Source: Paracyclopina nana
Lineage: Eukaryota; Arthropoda; Copepoda; Cyclopoida; Cyclopettidae
Direction: 5' to 3'
NCBI GenBank assembly: GCA_019096065.1
Contig: JAGUCH010000006.1
Coordinates: forward strand, 3,740,001 to 3,804,000
DNA: 64,000 nt
Shown one piece after another: positions 48,801-60,800 of this stretch. Numbering within the stretch: position 1 is the stretch's first letter; each line of letters opens with the position of its first letter. The position numbers and the translations under genes are program-made. A model generated the notes under the pieces. The model was not told the DNA's origin. It made no database searches and was given only the letters and a program-made list of their open reading frames with translations.

Positions 48801-51800
48801 TATATGTACTTCTAGGTAATTGTAAAAGTAGGATCAATTGATGTTCCTAGCAAGTGGAATTAACCCAAATTTTCTGCTGCCTCCCTCGTCAAAAGAATAA
48901 AGGGTACATTTGGCTAATTCTAATGTTGTCTGCATTAGGAAAAAAAGACTCTTTGTGCTGTTACCAGCACCGAGTCGAGCTAGGAAAAGGATAATGCTTT
49001 TTCTTCCACAATAATAATGATAATGCCGGAGAGCTAAGAAAGACTATGGCATGGTTCACCTGCTCATAATATCTGATATTTTGACAAAATATCGGAGCGA
49101 AATACTGAGAAACTGAGAAATTAGATATTGTTGTAGGATGGCTTTTGGTGCCAAAAGACCGAATTCGAAGAAAAAATCTAAAAAATGACTATGGAAGTAC
49201 CTGATATTTGCAAATATCAGCATAATATCGCTCGATATTTTGATCATAATATTGCAGGTGAACCAGGCCTATAAGAAGTTGCTCGTCGAGTTTCTTTAGA
49301 ATAATTTCTGGCAACGTGCTCAATGTATTTTCTATGAGGTACGCACACTCTTGGAAATGGGCATTTTTATGACGGATGAGATTGTGTGAGGAGCTGGCTT
49401 CAGTGGGCCAAAAAAATCGATCCTTTCAAGCATCAAGCCAATAGATAAGTAGTCAACTTAGGCACATCATTTCCTTTTATGAGAATGAACACCGTTCTCC
49501 TTCGATTTGCATGATTCGGTGGGATAGAAATGCATTTTATCATGTCCCATGAAATATGTAGCTTTCTAGGGCTTTCCATGCCACAGTGTGGTGTTTTATG
49601 TTGGTGCATTTTGCTGAGGAAGCTTTCGTTTAGTTCATTCACGAGCAGAATGAATAGAAGCCAGACAGCAAAAACAAGGTCAGCTTCAGAAAAGTACTGA
49701 TGGATGGGGCAAAAACCGAGGCATTTTTTCCCTTACTATTCTCAGAGCAATAAATTGTGATTTCAATTAGATGCTCTCTGTTGTATTGTTCGATAACTTT
49801 TGGGAGTGTGCACAGCATGCTGTGAAAAAAAAAGGATTAACTGATAAGCATCATTTTTTACGATTTCATTTCCAGCTCCGAGTAAGCCGAGAAATATCCA
49901 AGTTGCTGGAATTACTGATACAACCATCGACGTTTCGTGGTGGGAACCCGCGAGGGCCAATGGAATTTTACAGGGCTACAGAATTTATATGCTTCATCAG
50001 AACTTCACGAGTGTGCAGACTGTGAGAAGCAACAAGTCATCAATGGCTGAAACCCTCACCAGGCTCAGTAAGTGATTTTTCTCTCTCCACAACTAGCTGG
50101 ACAAAAACCAACATGACTTACAAGCTGGCAACAACTGAATTTCAATTGGCCCAGTGTAGTGTGTGATTTATGGCCAACACTTGCAAGTGAGAAGCCATAA
50201 AAAAGCCAACAGTACTACTACTACATTCGATGACAGTTTTTAGATTAATGCCCACATGAAAAAACCCTTTTTAATTAATTCAACCACTTCCATGTCTACT
50301 CAAGATACTATACTGAAAAAAGCTCGACTGAAGAGCAAGGTTTTTTCGTAGGAAACTTTTAAAGTGCAACAGCTCTCCCAATTGGAACTTTTCAGCAATC
50401 AAGACGTAACCTTTAAAGCCAATAAGGAAGATTGGAGTTTTATTGAACTTTTTTAGAATGCAATTATTACCATATGGTTTCATGGAGATTTGGGGTAGCT
50501 GCCATCTGTTGACACTTATATGGTGTCAAAGTCTCACCACCAATCAATCACTGCAATTTCGCCAATGCATATTTGATCACAATGTGAATTTTGCCTGCTC
50601 GAAAAAATCAAGCTTCTACTTTTAGCTTTGTTCCAGAAGCCTCAAAGTAGAGTTAATTTGATTTTCGAATATCGATATCTGCTACTGATGCTTCCCTCAA
50701 AGTTGAAATGGCGAATAAAATCAATATTCCTCTTGAGGCTTAACATGCGTCAAATTGAGTTCTGCTACTGCAGCAGCATATGGCTACTCACAGTATACCA
50801 ACTGCTGTTGGCCAAATATTATGAACTTATTTCAACCAGCAGTAGTATGACATGGACCTCATGCTGTTTACTTTTGACCCATAAAATTGCTGGGCTTCTG
50901 TAGTACTTTTGCCATATTGGATTGCCTAGTTTTCCACCTCGAAACTACTTGTCTAGATATGAGGTACTAAAAGAACAACGAGCAAATTAACCGAATTGGC
51001 CGAAATGGGTTTCCTACCCGAGGAGTCTAGTGAGGTTAGATTTTTTTGGATGATTCCAATTGGCTTGTTGAAAAATTACAACCACTTTCGGCCGCTGCAT
51101 TTTCAATGACACCACGTGCTGTGAAAAATCAGCAGGTCTGCATAAAAGTCGGCTGTGCTTGAAAATCGAAAAAAAATCCGATAAATATGCAAAGAATGCA
51201 CACGTCAAGGGGTGAATATCCTTGACTTGAAGTTGACTGACGACTACACTTAATACATTCCAATATAGCGTTGGCCTAGTGCTTTGAATTGGATCTTTCA
51301 ATCGCCCATACTGTAATATATCGATATTATTGAACTTTCTCGAATGTAAGCCAGGAAAATGACCAAGTGCCATGCACTCAACGATTACTTTGAACCATAC
51401 CTCATTTGTACATTGGATTATCAGGCTGCGAAATCTTGCGGCTTTTCCCACTTTTTTTTTGCTCATTTTCATTTTGTAACAGATATATATTTCGAGCTTA
51501 ACCACGCCACATGGAGCTGGCACATGGGTACGATAAATTACCCAAGTAGGGATCCATTTTTTTTTACTGAATACAAAAACTGGTGCTCTTTTCTGGACAC
51601 GTCGTGCAAATGGCAGCCTATCACGGAAGAATTCATTTACGCAATGGACCCATTCATAACAAAATCTTCCCTATATAAAATACACGAGCCATTATTAATA
51701 TTACATTTTGTGTCATTTGGCCTCGTGGTCGTGCTACGCTCGCGTTTTTCAAAACCCTCCCAAAAAATGTATAATTTGTTGTATATCTGTCATCGCGGCT

Positions 51801-54800
51801 CAGTAATTTTTGATATGATATATGAATTTTTTGACATGATAATGACAAATGACCCCTTCGGCTTTTTTTGCAGAGCCCTATGCGGAATACAAGGTCTGGA
51901 TCAAAGCCTACACAACTAAAAACGAAGGCAAAAGTTCTGAGCCGATTGTCGTAACGACGGATGTGCGAGCCCCGGGAGAGCCGATAGTTGTCAACTTGAC
52001 TTGTCAAAACGGAAACACCCTCTTTTTGAAGTGGCTTAGACCATCGATGTTCTTCAGAACAGTAGACGTATACAATGTCCACTATCGGCCTGAAGGACAG
52101 GATATTTGGGAGCAGCAAGTAGTTGAAACGGTCAACAACACTGTCAACCATATGGTGAGTAATTGTGTGAAATCTGATACCTAGAATCTTTAAAATAGCC
52201 TTACCTAAAATGATGTGATATTCGATGATAATTTAGAGTGCCCCTTTCTTCAATACTCGGATGATGATTCCTGGGGAGGTGACTTTGTATTTCAAGTTAA
52301 TTCATTCAGGAAAGGAATGTCATCGCCAGATACTTGCAGCCTTCGTGGTTTTTGTTGTTAATGGATTTACACCCCCAACTTCGACACACACTGCACGCGG
52401 ATAATTGACTCTCAGGAAATTGTGTCTGACTCACCGTGCCATATTCCAGACTAGCTAGGTTTTTCTCTGCCAAAAAAGAATTAATTTCGTTTCAATTTCC
52501 TTGGTGGCTTCTAATGAGGCTCAGACACTAGATATGGTCTCAAAAGGGGGAAAAGAAAATACGGAAATGTGAGATTTTAGCATAGCATTTGGCACGCCTA
52601 ATTGCTCCGATTATGCAGCCATCATTGTCTTTATTTTTTGTGATGTCTCTCTTCTAGTAGAACTATGACGTCCCAACGGACATCATGGGGAAATGAGACG
52701 GGAGAGGGAATAGAATGGTTGAAATATTGCTGTCTCTACCATTCTAGATAGCACAATTGCACTGAACAAAAAATGCACACAGGGCTTTTTCCTCGAATAA
52801 CCGAGGAAAAAAGGACTTCCTTTTATTCATTAATAAGAGATCCTTTTTCCCATACATTACCAATTGAAATTTGAACGATGAAATGCAATTTCACGCAAGA
52901 GTTTCCGCACTCTTGAACCTGAACAAAAAGCCAACGAGTTTCCCCATGTGAGGGGCAACTATTTTTATATATAGGAGCAGAATGCTATGTCTATTAGAGA
53001 GAGCAGACAATCGACACGTGCTCGCGCTTGATCAAGCATCCCTGTGGAAAAAGTTCATGTCTGGTTGCCGCCATGGCGAAAAAGTTGAGAATTATAATGC
53101 TACTGTGCATTATTGAGAAATAAGCGGTGGGGAAAAATCTGTCATCGGATATCCTCGTTGAACATGCGAATTGCTGCAGCTCATGATCTGATTATCCCTT
53201 GAATTATCACGCATCAGTGAATCACAATTTCGGAACCTATTTTACATAAGGCTTTTCCTAGGAGCAATCATTAGATTAAAATGGCTCCGGCTGAAACACG
53301 AAACGAATATACATTGTACAGAGCAGTGAGAGTCATAAATCCTCGAGAAAACAGTCACAGTTGCATTTGTTCTGTCCTAAAAGTAATGTACATACTACTA
53401 CGTACGAACCTCACACTGGGAATAAGGCTCATAAAAACTCTCACGTCAGCCACCTGCAAACCATACTGATGTTTATCTAAAGGTTTTTTCGTAGACGCAA
53501 ATTTCGAGATTTTTTATTGGCGCGAGCGTGCGTGCTGGGGTTTCCCTGTTTTCCTCCCCACTGTGCTCGCGTAGAAGGTGATCACAACAAAAAGGAACCC
53601 CTATCCTTGCTGCAGCAGGCTGAAAAAGTAATATAAAGAATTCGACATCTGTTCTAAATTATGTAGAAGCAGCTTTTTGAATGCTTTTTGCTGCTGCTTG
53701 CATTCTCTCCTGCTTGATTGAGATGACAATCGCGTGTTGTGATATTTAGCTCAGATGCTAGAATAATGTTTTTTGAGTGTGGCATGATTCCATTTATTGC
53801 ATTTGATCAGCAGAGCATTTTCGTGTCTGCATGTAGAATCAATTGATGAAAATGTCCAATATGACGATTCATTTAATAGAGGAACAGAAAATAGTTATGA
53901 ACCGGTTTTCTGTACATTTCACCCAACATGCATCAAATGTGTGCATGACAATTCTAATATCTAATGATAATATTCACACCTTAGCAAAGGAGAGAAAAGT
54001 TTGACACGATCGATCTAACCAAACCATAGTTGTGTATTCCTAAGGGGTTGTGAGCAACTTTTTCTTTTTGTTCTGACGAAAGTGTCAAAATCACGTGGAG
54101 ACATACTCTTAGCGTATGTCAAAAAGTAGCTTGTGGGGTTGAGGAAATTTTGTGTTTTCCTCAAAATATTGAATATTATTATTAGGGAGGGAGGGAAAGT
54201 GGGGCTATCTTAGAGCCTGTCAAATCCGAGTGGCAGGAATCCATATTGAATTTTTGGGAAAGCATTTTCTTTGATATCACTTCACTCAGTGATAATTGAC
54301 CGAAATAGGGTTGTGGAAGATTCAATCCTTGATTACATCCCAAATGTTCCCTGCAATTTTCCACTATTTTGCACGATATTTTATATACATTTTGCCACTG
54401 TGTGAGTATGAAAGCCTTGCTGATTGTAGTTCTGCATAGATGACAAGCAGTAAGTGGATTTAGCGTTACTCAAAAAGAAAAGAGAGAGAACTTCTTTCAA
54501 AGCCCATCATACTGTGAAAGCATTTTCGAGGATAAAAACACCTCGCACTGGAATATATGAAAGAGTCTTCAGAACAAAAAATATCGAAAGTAGGAAGAGG
54601 AGTGAGGACACAAAGCCAGTCAAGATCCGATGTGCTCAAATTGGAGATTTATTGAAAAAGACTCAGCTCAGTTAGCTTACACAAGCCGGGAGAAAAACGA
54701 TTTCTCTTACTAAAAAGTGGTTGATGACAAATTATCTTCAAATCATCCTCGAAATGAAGTGGGTTTCATTTGGCTTTCTAATTTTCCAGATGTACTTGAA

Positions 54801-57800
54801 CAACTTGACGAGCAACAAGGTTTACGACTTGAAGATTCAGGCCGGCACTCGGTCCCAAGTGGGAGATCGGTTGATGCATTTCGGTCCATTTTGTCAAATG
54901 CAAAGGGTGCTGTTGCAACCAGGATGCGAGGCAATGCGTACGTTTGCTCCCAGAAGCACCGAACAAAGCGATTCCGTGATTCTCATCAATTTGGAGGAAC
55001 ACTTAGGCACCATAGCAGGGGCGGTCTGTGGAACCCTAGGCCTTCTCCTTGCAATTTTCGCATTCCTTCTATGGAGGTAAGTTTTTTCGGTCCACAAGAA
55101 ATGAGGGGTTAAAGTAGTGCAGACAATGAGGTGGATCCCAAGGGGCTTTGGCTTTCTAGTGCGCTAAATTAATTTGCTCGAGCATAATATGCCGCAAAGG
55201 TTTTATGCTAATCCGACCTATTTCTCTTCATGTCCAACTCCTTATTATAGTCTTTGTAAGTGAGCCATCTCATCTTGATGTTCCCTGGATGAACTTTTTA
55301 ACTGCTTTTAAGCCTGTCTCCATTCAAAGAAGGAGCTTGGGGTGAGTAGACTACTAAGACTCTCCCATCAAGCAAGGGCTTTTTGATCATATCAAGGTAG
55401 GAGCAGCAAGATGGCACAAAGGCCAATTTGTGAGCTTCAGGTTTCAGTGAGAAGAGACTGATGGAAAAAGTTTGCTAGGCTTCCAATTTACTGGGTGATG
55501 GATCGAGTCAGTCTTCCAAGGCAAGTCAGATCATCTGGCAAAGGAAAGGGTTCAAGACCCTTATTGCAACCTTTTAGACCAAAGTCTGACCAAACTGAAA
55601 CTTTTAACAGGAAATATGGCTCTTTTATTTTCAAATGCCCTCTGTGTTAAAACATTTTTGTCACACTGTATCATCCATCCGTCAACCTCTTTGATCAAAG
55701 GCTGTCAAAAGAGTGTCCTTCAAATTTAGCTGTATCAAAAAATGTCATCCGTCAATTAAAAGTCGATCGGGAGACATAACTCCGGGGCTGCAAAAATAGG
55801 TCAAAATAGCTGGGGAGACATTTTTTCAATTGTTTTCTCACTTGAAGAAGTTGTTTTTGTCGTTTTGGTATACTATACGGTATATGTTTCCATCTACACT
55901 TCTAAGGGGGAAAAGGGAAAAGAAGGGTTTAGCCACATAGCACTGTGAGAAAACCTGGCAAAAAGCTCACAAGCAAAGGCTAAGGAAAGTGTCAATTGTG
56001 TCCACCCCTTTTCTTGCCTTAAGGGAAAAACAGCTAATGCAGTTTCACTGCATACCAGAAAAACAGCTAACCAATGTTTTATTATGGTTGTCCCAGAGTG
56101 ATTTCTTAGTTTGTGCGGCCTCAATTCTACCACGAAGTTTTTTCAGCATGGGGAGAAACCGTATATTTCATTTCAGTTGTGGGTAGCAAAAAAGAATTAG
56201 CGCGAGGAGCAATAATTCAATTTATTAGCCTGCTGCTTTCTCTTTTTCCAGAAGGTATACCCAAGAGAGCAACACTTACTACTATGCCCATGAAAAGTAT
56301 TTTGGGACTGGTCCAACCCCGGAACTGCCTGGTTGGGACAACAATTCCAGCTCAACTGATGGAGATCATGCAATTCCAGTTCACCTCTTTCCCAAACATG
56401 TGTCTGAGCTCCATTTGGATCAGGTAAGGAGAACATGATTTATGCTCAATTTTCTGAACCTAGGAAATTGGCTCTCATATCCCTTCAAATGAGATCCCTT
56501 GCTCCTCTCTCAAGAATTGCATCATTTTTCAATCGGGTCGATGACACTTGAGAATAGTTAGGCTGGAGAGTGTCTTTTATACAAAATCGTTGCTTCCTTC
56601 TTTGTTGCTAGCTATTTCTTGGCTATTTATTGACTCGTGAGTAGCAGCCAAAGGACAAATAGCCCAGGAGCAGTTTCCAAAAGTATTATTAGGACTCACA
56701 TATATATGGCGGACATGCCTCTTATTTGAAATGGGCAAAAGTGACAAAAGTCCCTTAGCTTTTGAAGTGTTTTTTATGAGGCAATTATTTCCCCAGAGTC
56801 TTATTTTATAGCATCACACGAGGGACACAGTTTTTGGCTGATGAAAGAAGACGAAGAGGGATCTTTTCATTTTCCCTGCTGCCTTCTTTGCCTTAGGCCC
56901 TATAAAACGCAAACTTTTGGCCTTGCCTGTCATTGGCTGTCGGTTCTGCTTCCAAAACGAATGGCTGCAAAAAATACCCTTCTACTTTTATATGAACCTC
57001 TTTTATATTCACTCTATGGGCAAGTGCCTAGAAAACTGCAAACTGCCAATATTTTGGGGCGAGATGACGCAACGTTATGGTGATAGCTGAAAATAGAATT
57101 ATGACGCATGTCCCTTTTAAACTGCCATGTTTCCACATAGTGCTAAAATATGCAAATAAGAAGTATTGCCTTGTTCGTGGAAAAGGGACAAAGAGACAGC
57201 TTTTGGTCGTTTTTCGATCTCACCGAGCAACTAGGTCATTTTTGTGTGCTGAAAACTCCTCTCCGTTCAAAAGTGTTAAAAAGGTACTATGCATACCAAA
57301 AAAGAAAAGAAAGAAAAGAAGATGAAGTTGGGAAAAACAAATTGGAAAGTCTCCTGTTGTTTATAACATTGCCATAAAAGCAACTCATGGCCTGCCCAAC
57401 AAGGTCAATATGAAGCTTCAATATTGGCTGGTGTGAGCTTTAGTAACGCAATTTTATTTCATGTACTCGCTTGCCCATTTGATGAAAAAATAAGCAGAAT
57501 GAACGATCTCCTAAAAATCTCGGCTTCTCTTAGAGAACCAAGGGAGCTTTGCTGTTTGTCTGGTTTAGTTGCACAAGCACTAACGAAATTAAGGTGGTCA
57601 ACTAATAATACAGCAAGGGTGCCACTAAGTAATCAACCACAATTCATTGCAGGACGTTGGATTCAGCAAAGAATACGAGGAAATTCGTGCTGACTCATGC
57701 TTGGACGAGTACACAGCCCAGGATTCTCAACAGCCCGAAAACATGGGCAAGAACAGATACCCCAACATTGTTGCTTGTAAGTCTTCTTCGCATTAGAATG

Positions 57801-60800
57801 TTGTGTGCAAAAGCTTTTAGCTCGCGCCTAACTTTGGCGTAGCTCACCGCAGTGATTATTCATTAGCACCTAATTTACAATGGTTTATGGCATGCATAGT
57901 TGTGCTATATGATGGTGAAGGTCGGAAACTGGTGAGTGAGAGAGGCTCATTAAATATGAATACGGTGAAAAGTTTCCAGCTTTTGTAAAGGGGGGTCGAA
58001 AGGCTAATGGATTTTTTGATCTGAAAATGCACTTATGCAAAGTGTATCGACGTCGTATTCAGTGACTGTACGCAGTATCAAAAGCTGCAGCAGAAGCATG
58101 CCATGTGAAAACTCGATGAAAATTGAGGGCCATGTGAAAGACGGCCAATTGCAGGGCACATGGTCATCAACGATAAAGACAGACATTTTGGTCGTTAGAA
58201 AGCCTTTTTTAGGCTAGCCTACCTTGATGGCTTTCGTAGTCTTCCCATATCCTGTATTTGTCATTTCAGTTCATTTTAAGAGTTTTTGCAGTTGGAAACA
58301 TTTTGCAAGCAAACATTCGTGCCCTTTGAAGCGTCTAGTATGTATTTGAAGAAGAAACTTGGTTTGCGAGGAAGCATATGCGAATTTGCACCCGTAAATT
58401 CGAGGTAGCTCAAGGGCTTTGGATAAAAAGTTCCTTTTGTGCGCGAGAGTGGCTGTACAAATGGAAAAGGCATATGTGCCATGCGAAGGTGTGTCCTCTT
58501 TTTACCGAAAAAAAACAACAAGTTTCTAGCACTTTGTTCTGCTGAGGACAACAACAAAGTTATAGCAGAACAAGTTCAGCTGTAGGACTAGTAGTAGGAG
58601 GCCACTTTAGCCTAATGAAATATACATAGTACCAATGGCTGACAGAATAGGGAGAGGTTACTTTTCAGTTAGGCTTGCAAATAACGCCATTTTTTGCCTC
58701 ATCAACGCGAGGCATGCAGTAATTATATCATACTAATATGCAAAAGGTGGATTACGGCCAACTTTTTCACAGAGAAATCGCCATGGCCTTATTTGCAGTT
58801 GCTGCTTTCTCCTATTCAAGCATTAATGAAATAAAAGAGTTAGTAGTACAAAAATGGCACGACGTATGTGACCTAAATATAGATCAAGTTTCTCCGCTGA
58901 AAGTTATGTATGTGTGTCAAACCCAACTTGGTGTCATATTGAACCAGTACAGTGTTGACTAAAAAACGAGCTTTCTAGCTTTCAATTTTAATCAGATGCA
59001 TCATCCAGAAGTAGTACAACTGCAGAGCAAATTTGGGTCAAAAGCAATTGTCGTTCATTGTAAATGAGGGGCCCCTGGGTCCGGAAACGATGACCATTTT
59101 TCCCTTTTACATGCAAATGCCCCAATAAGGGGTCCAAATGGAACGAGATGTGAAAAGAGAAAGGAAATACCTCATATCCGGATCTGCTGGCTGGCGAAAG
59201 TCCTCATTTCTCACTTGCTAGCTACCAACATTCGTCATCTACTACAGCTAGGAATTTCATCTCTTCATTTCGATGCTATTGAAATTCCAGCCTCGTCGGG
59301 TTTTTTCGCACAGCCAAAAAAATGCTCTCTCATCGTCATCACTTGGGAAGAGAGCTGTAAATCACTCAAAACCTGCTGATGGCTTTTGTGAAGGCAAGAA
59401 AAAGTAACTTTTTTCCCATTGCAGACGATCACACTCGAGTGAGATTGAGGTCAAAAGCGTCCTCCAATAATGACGATAGCGAGAAAGAAGAATACTTGAA
59501 TGCCAACTTTGTCGATGGATTTCGTCAACCACGTGCTTACATCGCCACTCAAGGCCCCATCCAGGGAACTTTTTCAGCCTTTTGGAAAATGATTTGGGAG
59601 CAAAATACTCAAGTTATCGTCATGATCACGCATCTCTTTGAGAATGGCAAACCGAAATGCGACCTCTACTGGCCAGATGCTGGAACTGAAACGTATGGAG
59701 ATATGCTCGTCAGCCTCCTCCGGGAGGACATTTTGGCCTCTTACACGCTGAGGACATTTAGCATCAGGTACTACTTTAACTCTCTCAGGGTCAAGTTTGT
59801 GGAAGGAGGAAAACTTTTAAAAGTTTTCAATTCGAAAGTAGCCTCTTCAAGTCTTTTTCACGTGGAACTTTGGCTTATTTCAGGTATATGAAGCCCAACG
59901 CTACGATGTCCAAGAAAGACATGGCCATCATGGAGAGGACAGTATACCAATACCACTTTACTGCTTGGCCAGATCACGGAGTCCCCCTGCATGCTCTTCC
60001 TTTGGTATCTTTTGTGCGTAACTCTGCTGCAGCAAATGCTATGGACGCAGGCCCCATTGTGGTACATTGCAGGTAAAGCTGTACCCTAAGTAAAGTAGTT
60101 GAAGGGAAAATTGTCATGATCATCTTTAGGGTCAATGTCTTTCTTTGTTCTTCTACCATTCGAGTAGAAGAAAGCTCGCTTTTTTAGCTTCATCGTTCCC
60201 ATGGGACGAAAAGCATATAGCACTATAGGTACTTCTCGAGAATTGAACTCTTCGTTGTTGCTGTAGAAGGGAATGTGCTAAAAGTCGACAACCCACCACC
60301 CTCAAATGAGATCGCCCAACTTTTTTTCCCTCTTCTCTTCAGTTCAAGCTCTACTGTGTAAGAAAAAGGGTCCGGGTTATGGTCTTTAAGCATTTTTCAA
60401 AAATGAAACCACCGGAAGAAACTCAATGTTCACATGTGGCTCAAATTGGTGTTAAAATAAGATAAACTACGTTGGAATCGATTTTTCTCAGAGCAGCAAC
60501 GATAAATGGTTTTTCTGGGTGTGGATTAACGAGCTGCGTTTCGTTTAAAACCTAAAGAAGGCTAGGAAAATTACTGAACCCTTTTTTATGCTATGGAATG
60601 TTGGTGGGCCTCATATAAAGTGTCTTTTCTTTGAGATGAAAAAGAGGAGGAAGATGATGATGCTGTTGGCGGCGGCGACCTTTATGAGTTCAGTTGGCTT
60701 CGTCGTGATAAGCTGCTGGCACACAAAGGGATTCAATATAAAATGAACGAGAGAAGGTCATCAAAAATCCTCGACCTTAGCACGTTCTCGAAAGGCCAGG

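Larger units (their letters stand above)
44333..54990 (+). other. Ptp99A: Ptp99A exons 3-9: fibronectin type III ectodomain
   Basis: FN3-1 spans exons 3-4 (DVPDPPGRP ... LSW ... [15 protein letters not shown]). FN3-2 spans exons 5-6 (GKPRVTAA ... LSWQPPEP ... [15 protein letters not shown]). FN3-3 spans exons 7-8 ([10 protein letters not shown] ... VSWWEP ... [13 protein letters not shown]). The end of exon 8 plus exon 9 forms a fourth, more diverged FN3-like unit (GEPIVVNLT ... LKWLRP ... [13 protein letters not shown]), followed by a Cys-containing membrane-proximal stalk. Each FN3 unit is cut by one internal intron, and unit borders lie at phase-1 introns except for the junction inside exon 8. 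Confidence 0.85.

Noticed and set aside
51014..52151. Overlapping opposite-strand open frames of 165-186 codons around Ptp99A exon 8
   Set aside because: The 3' part is antisense to, or in frame with, the real FN3 exon, and the rest is intronic with no domain or plausible splice structure.
35536..54990. Carbonic anhydrase domain expected for vertebrate-type PTPRG/PTPRZ
   Set aside because: The ectodomain exons encode an Ig domain and FN3 units only; no carbonic anhydrase motifs were found, which fits the arthropod Ptp99A type.
55549..55562. tRNA T-arm-like GGTTCAAGACC
   Set aside because: Neither a matching acceptor stem nor D and anticodon arms can be drawn around it.
59374..59424. Extending Ptp99A exon 12 upstream in the same open frame
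   Set aside because: The acceptor CCCATTGCAG at 59424 joins exon 11 in phase and restores the conserved YDHTRV motif; the upstream codons are intronic.
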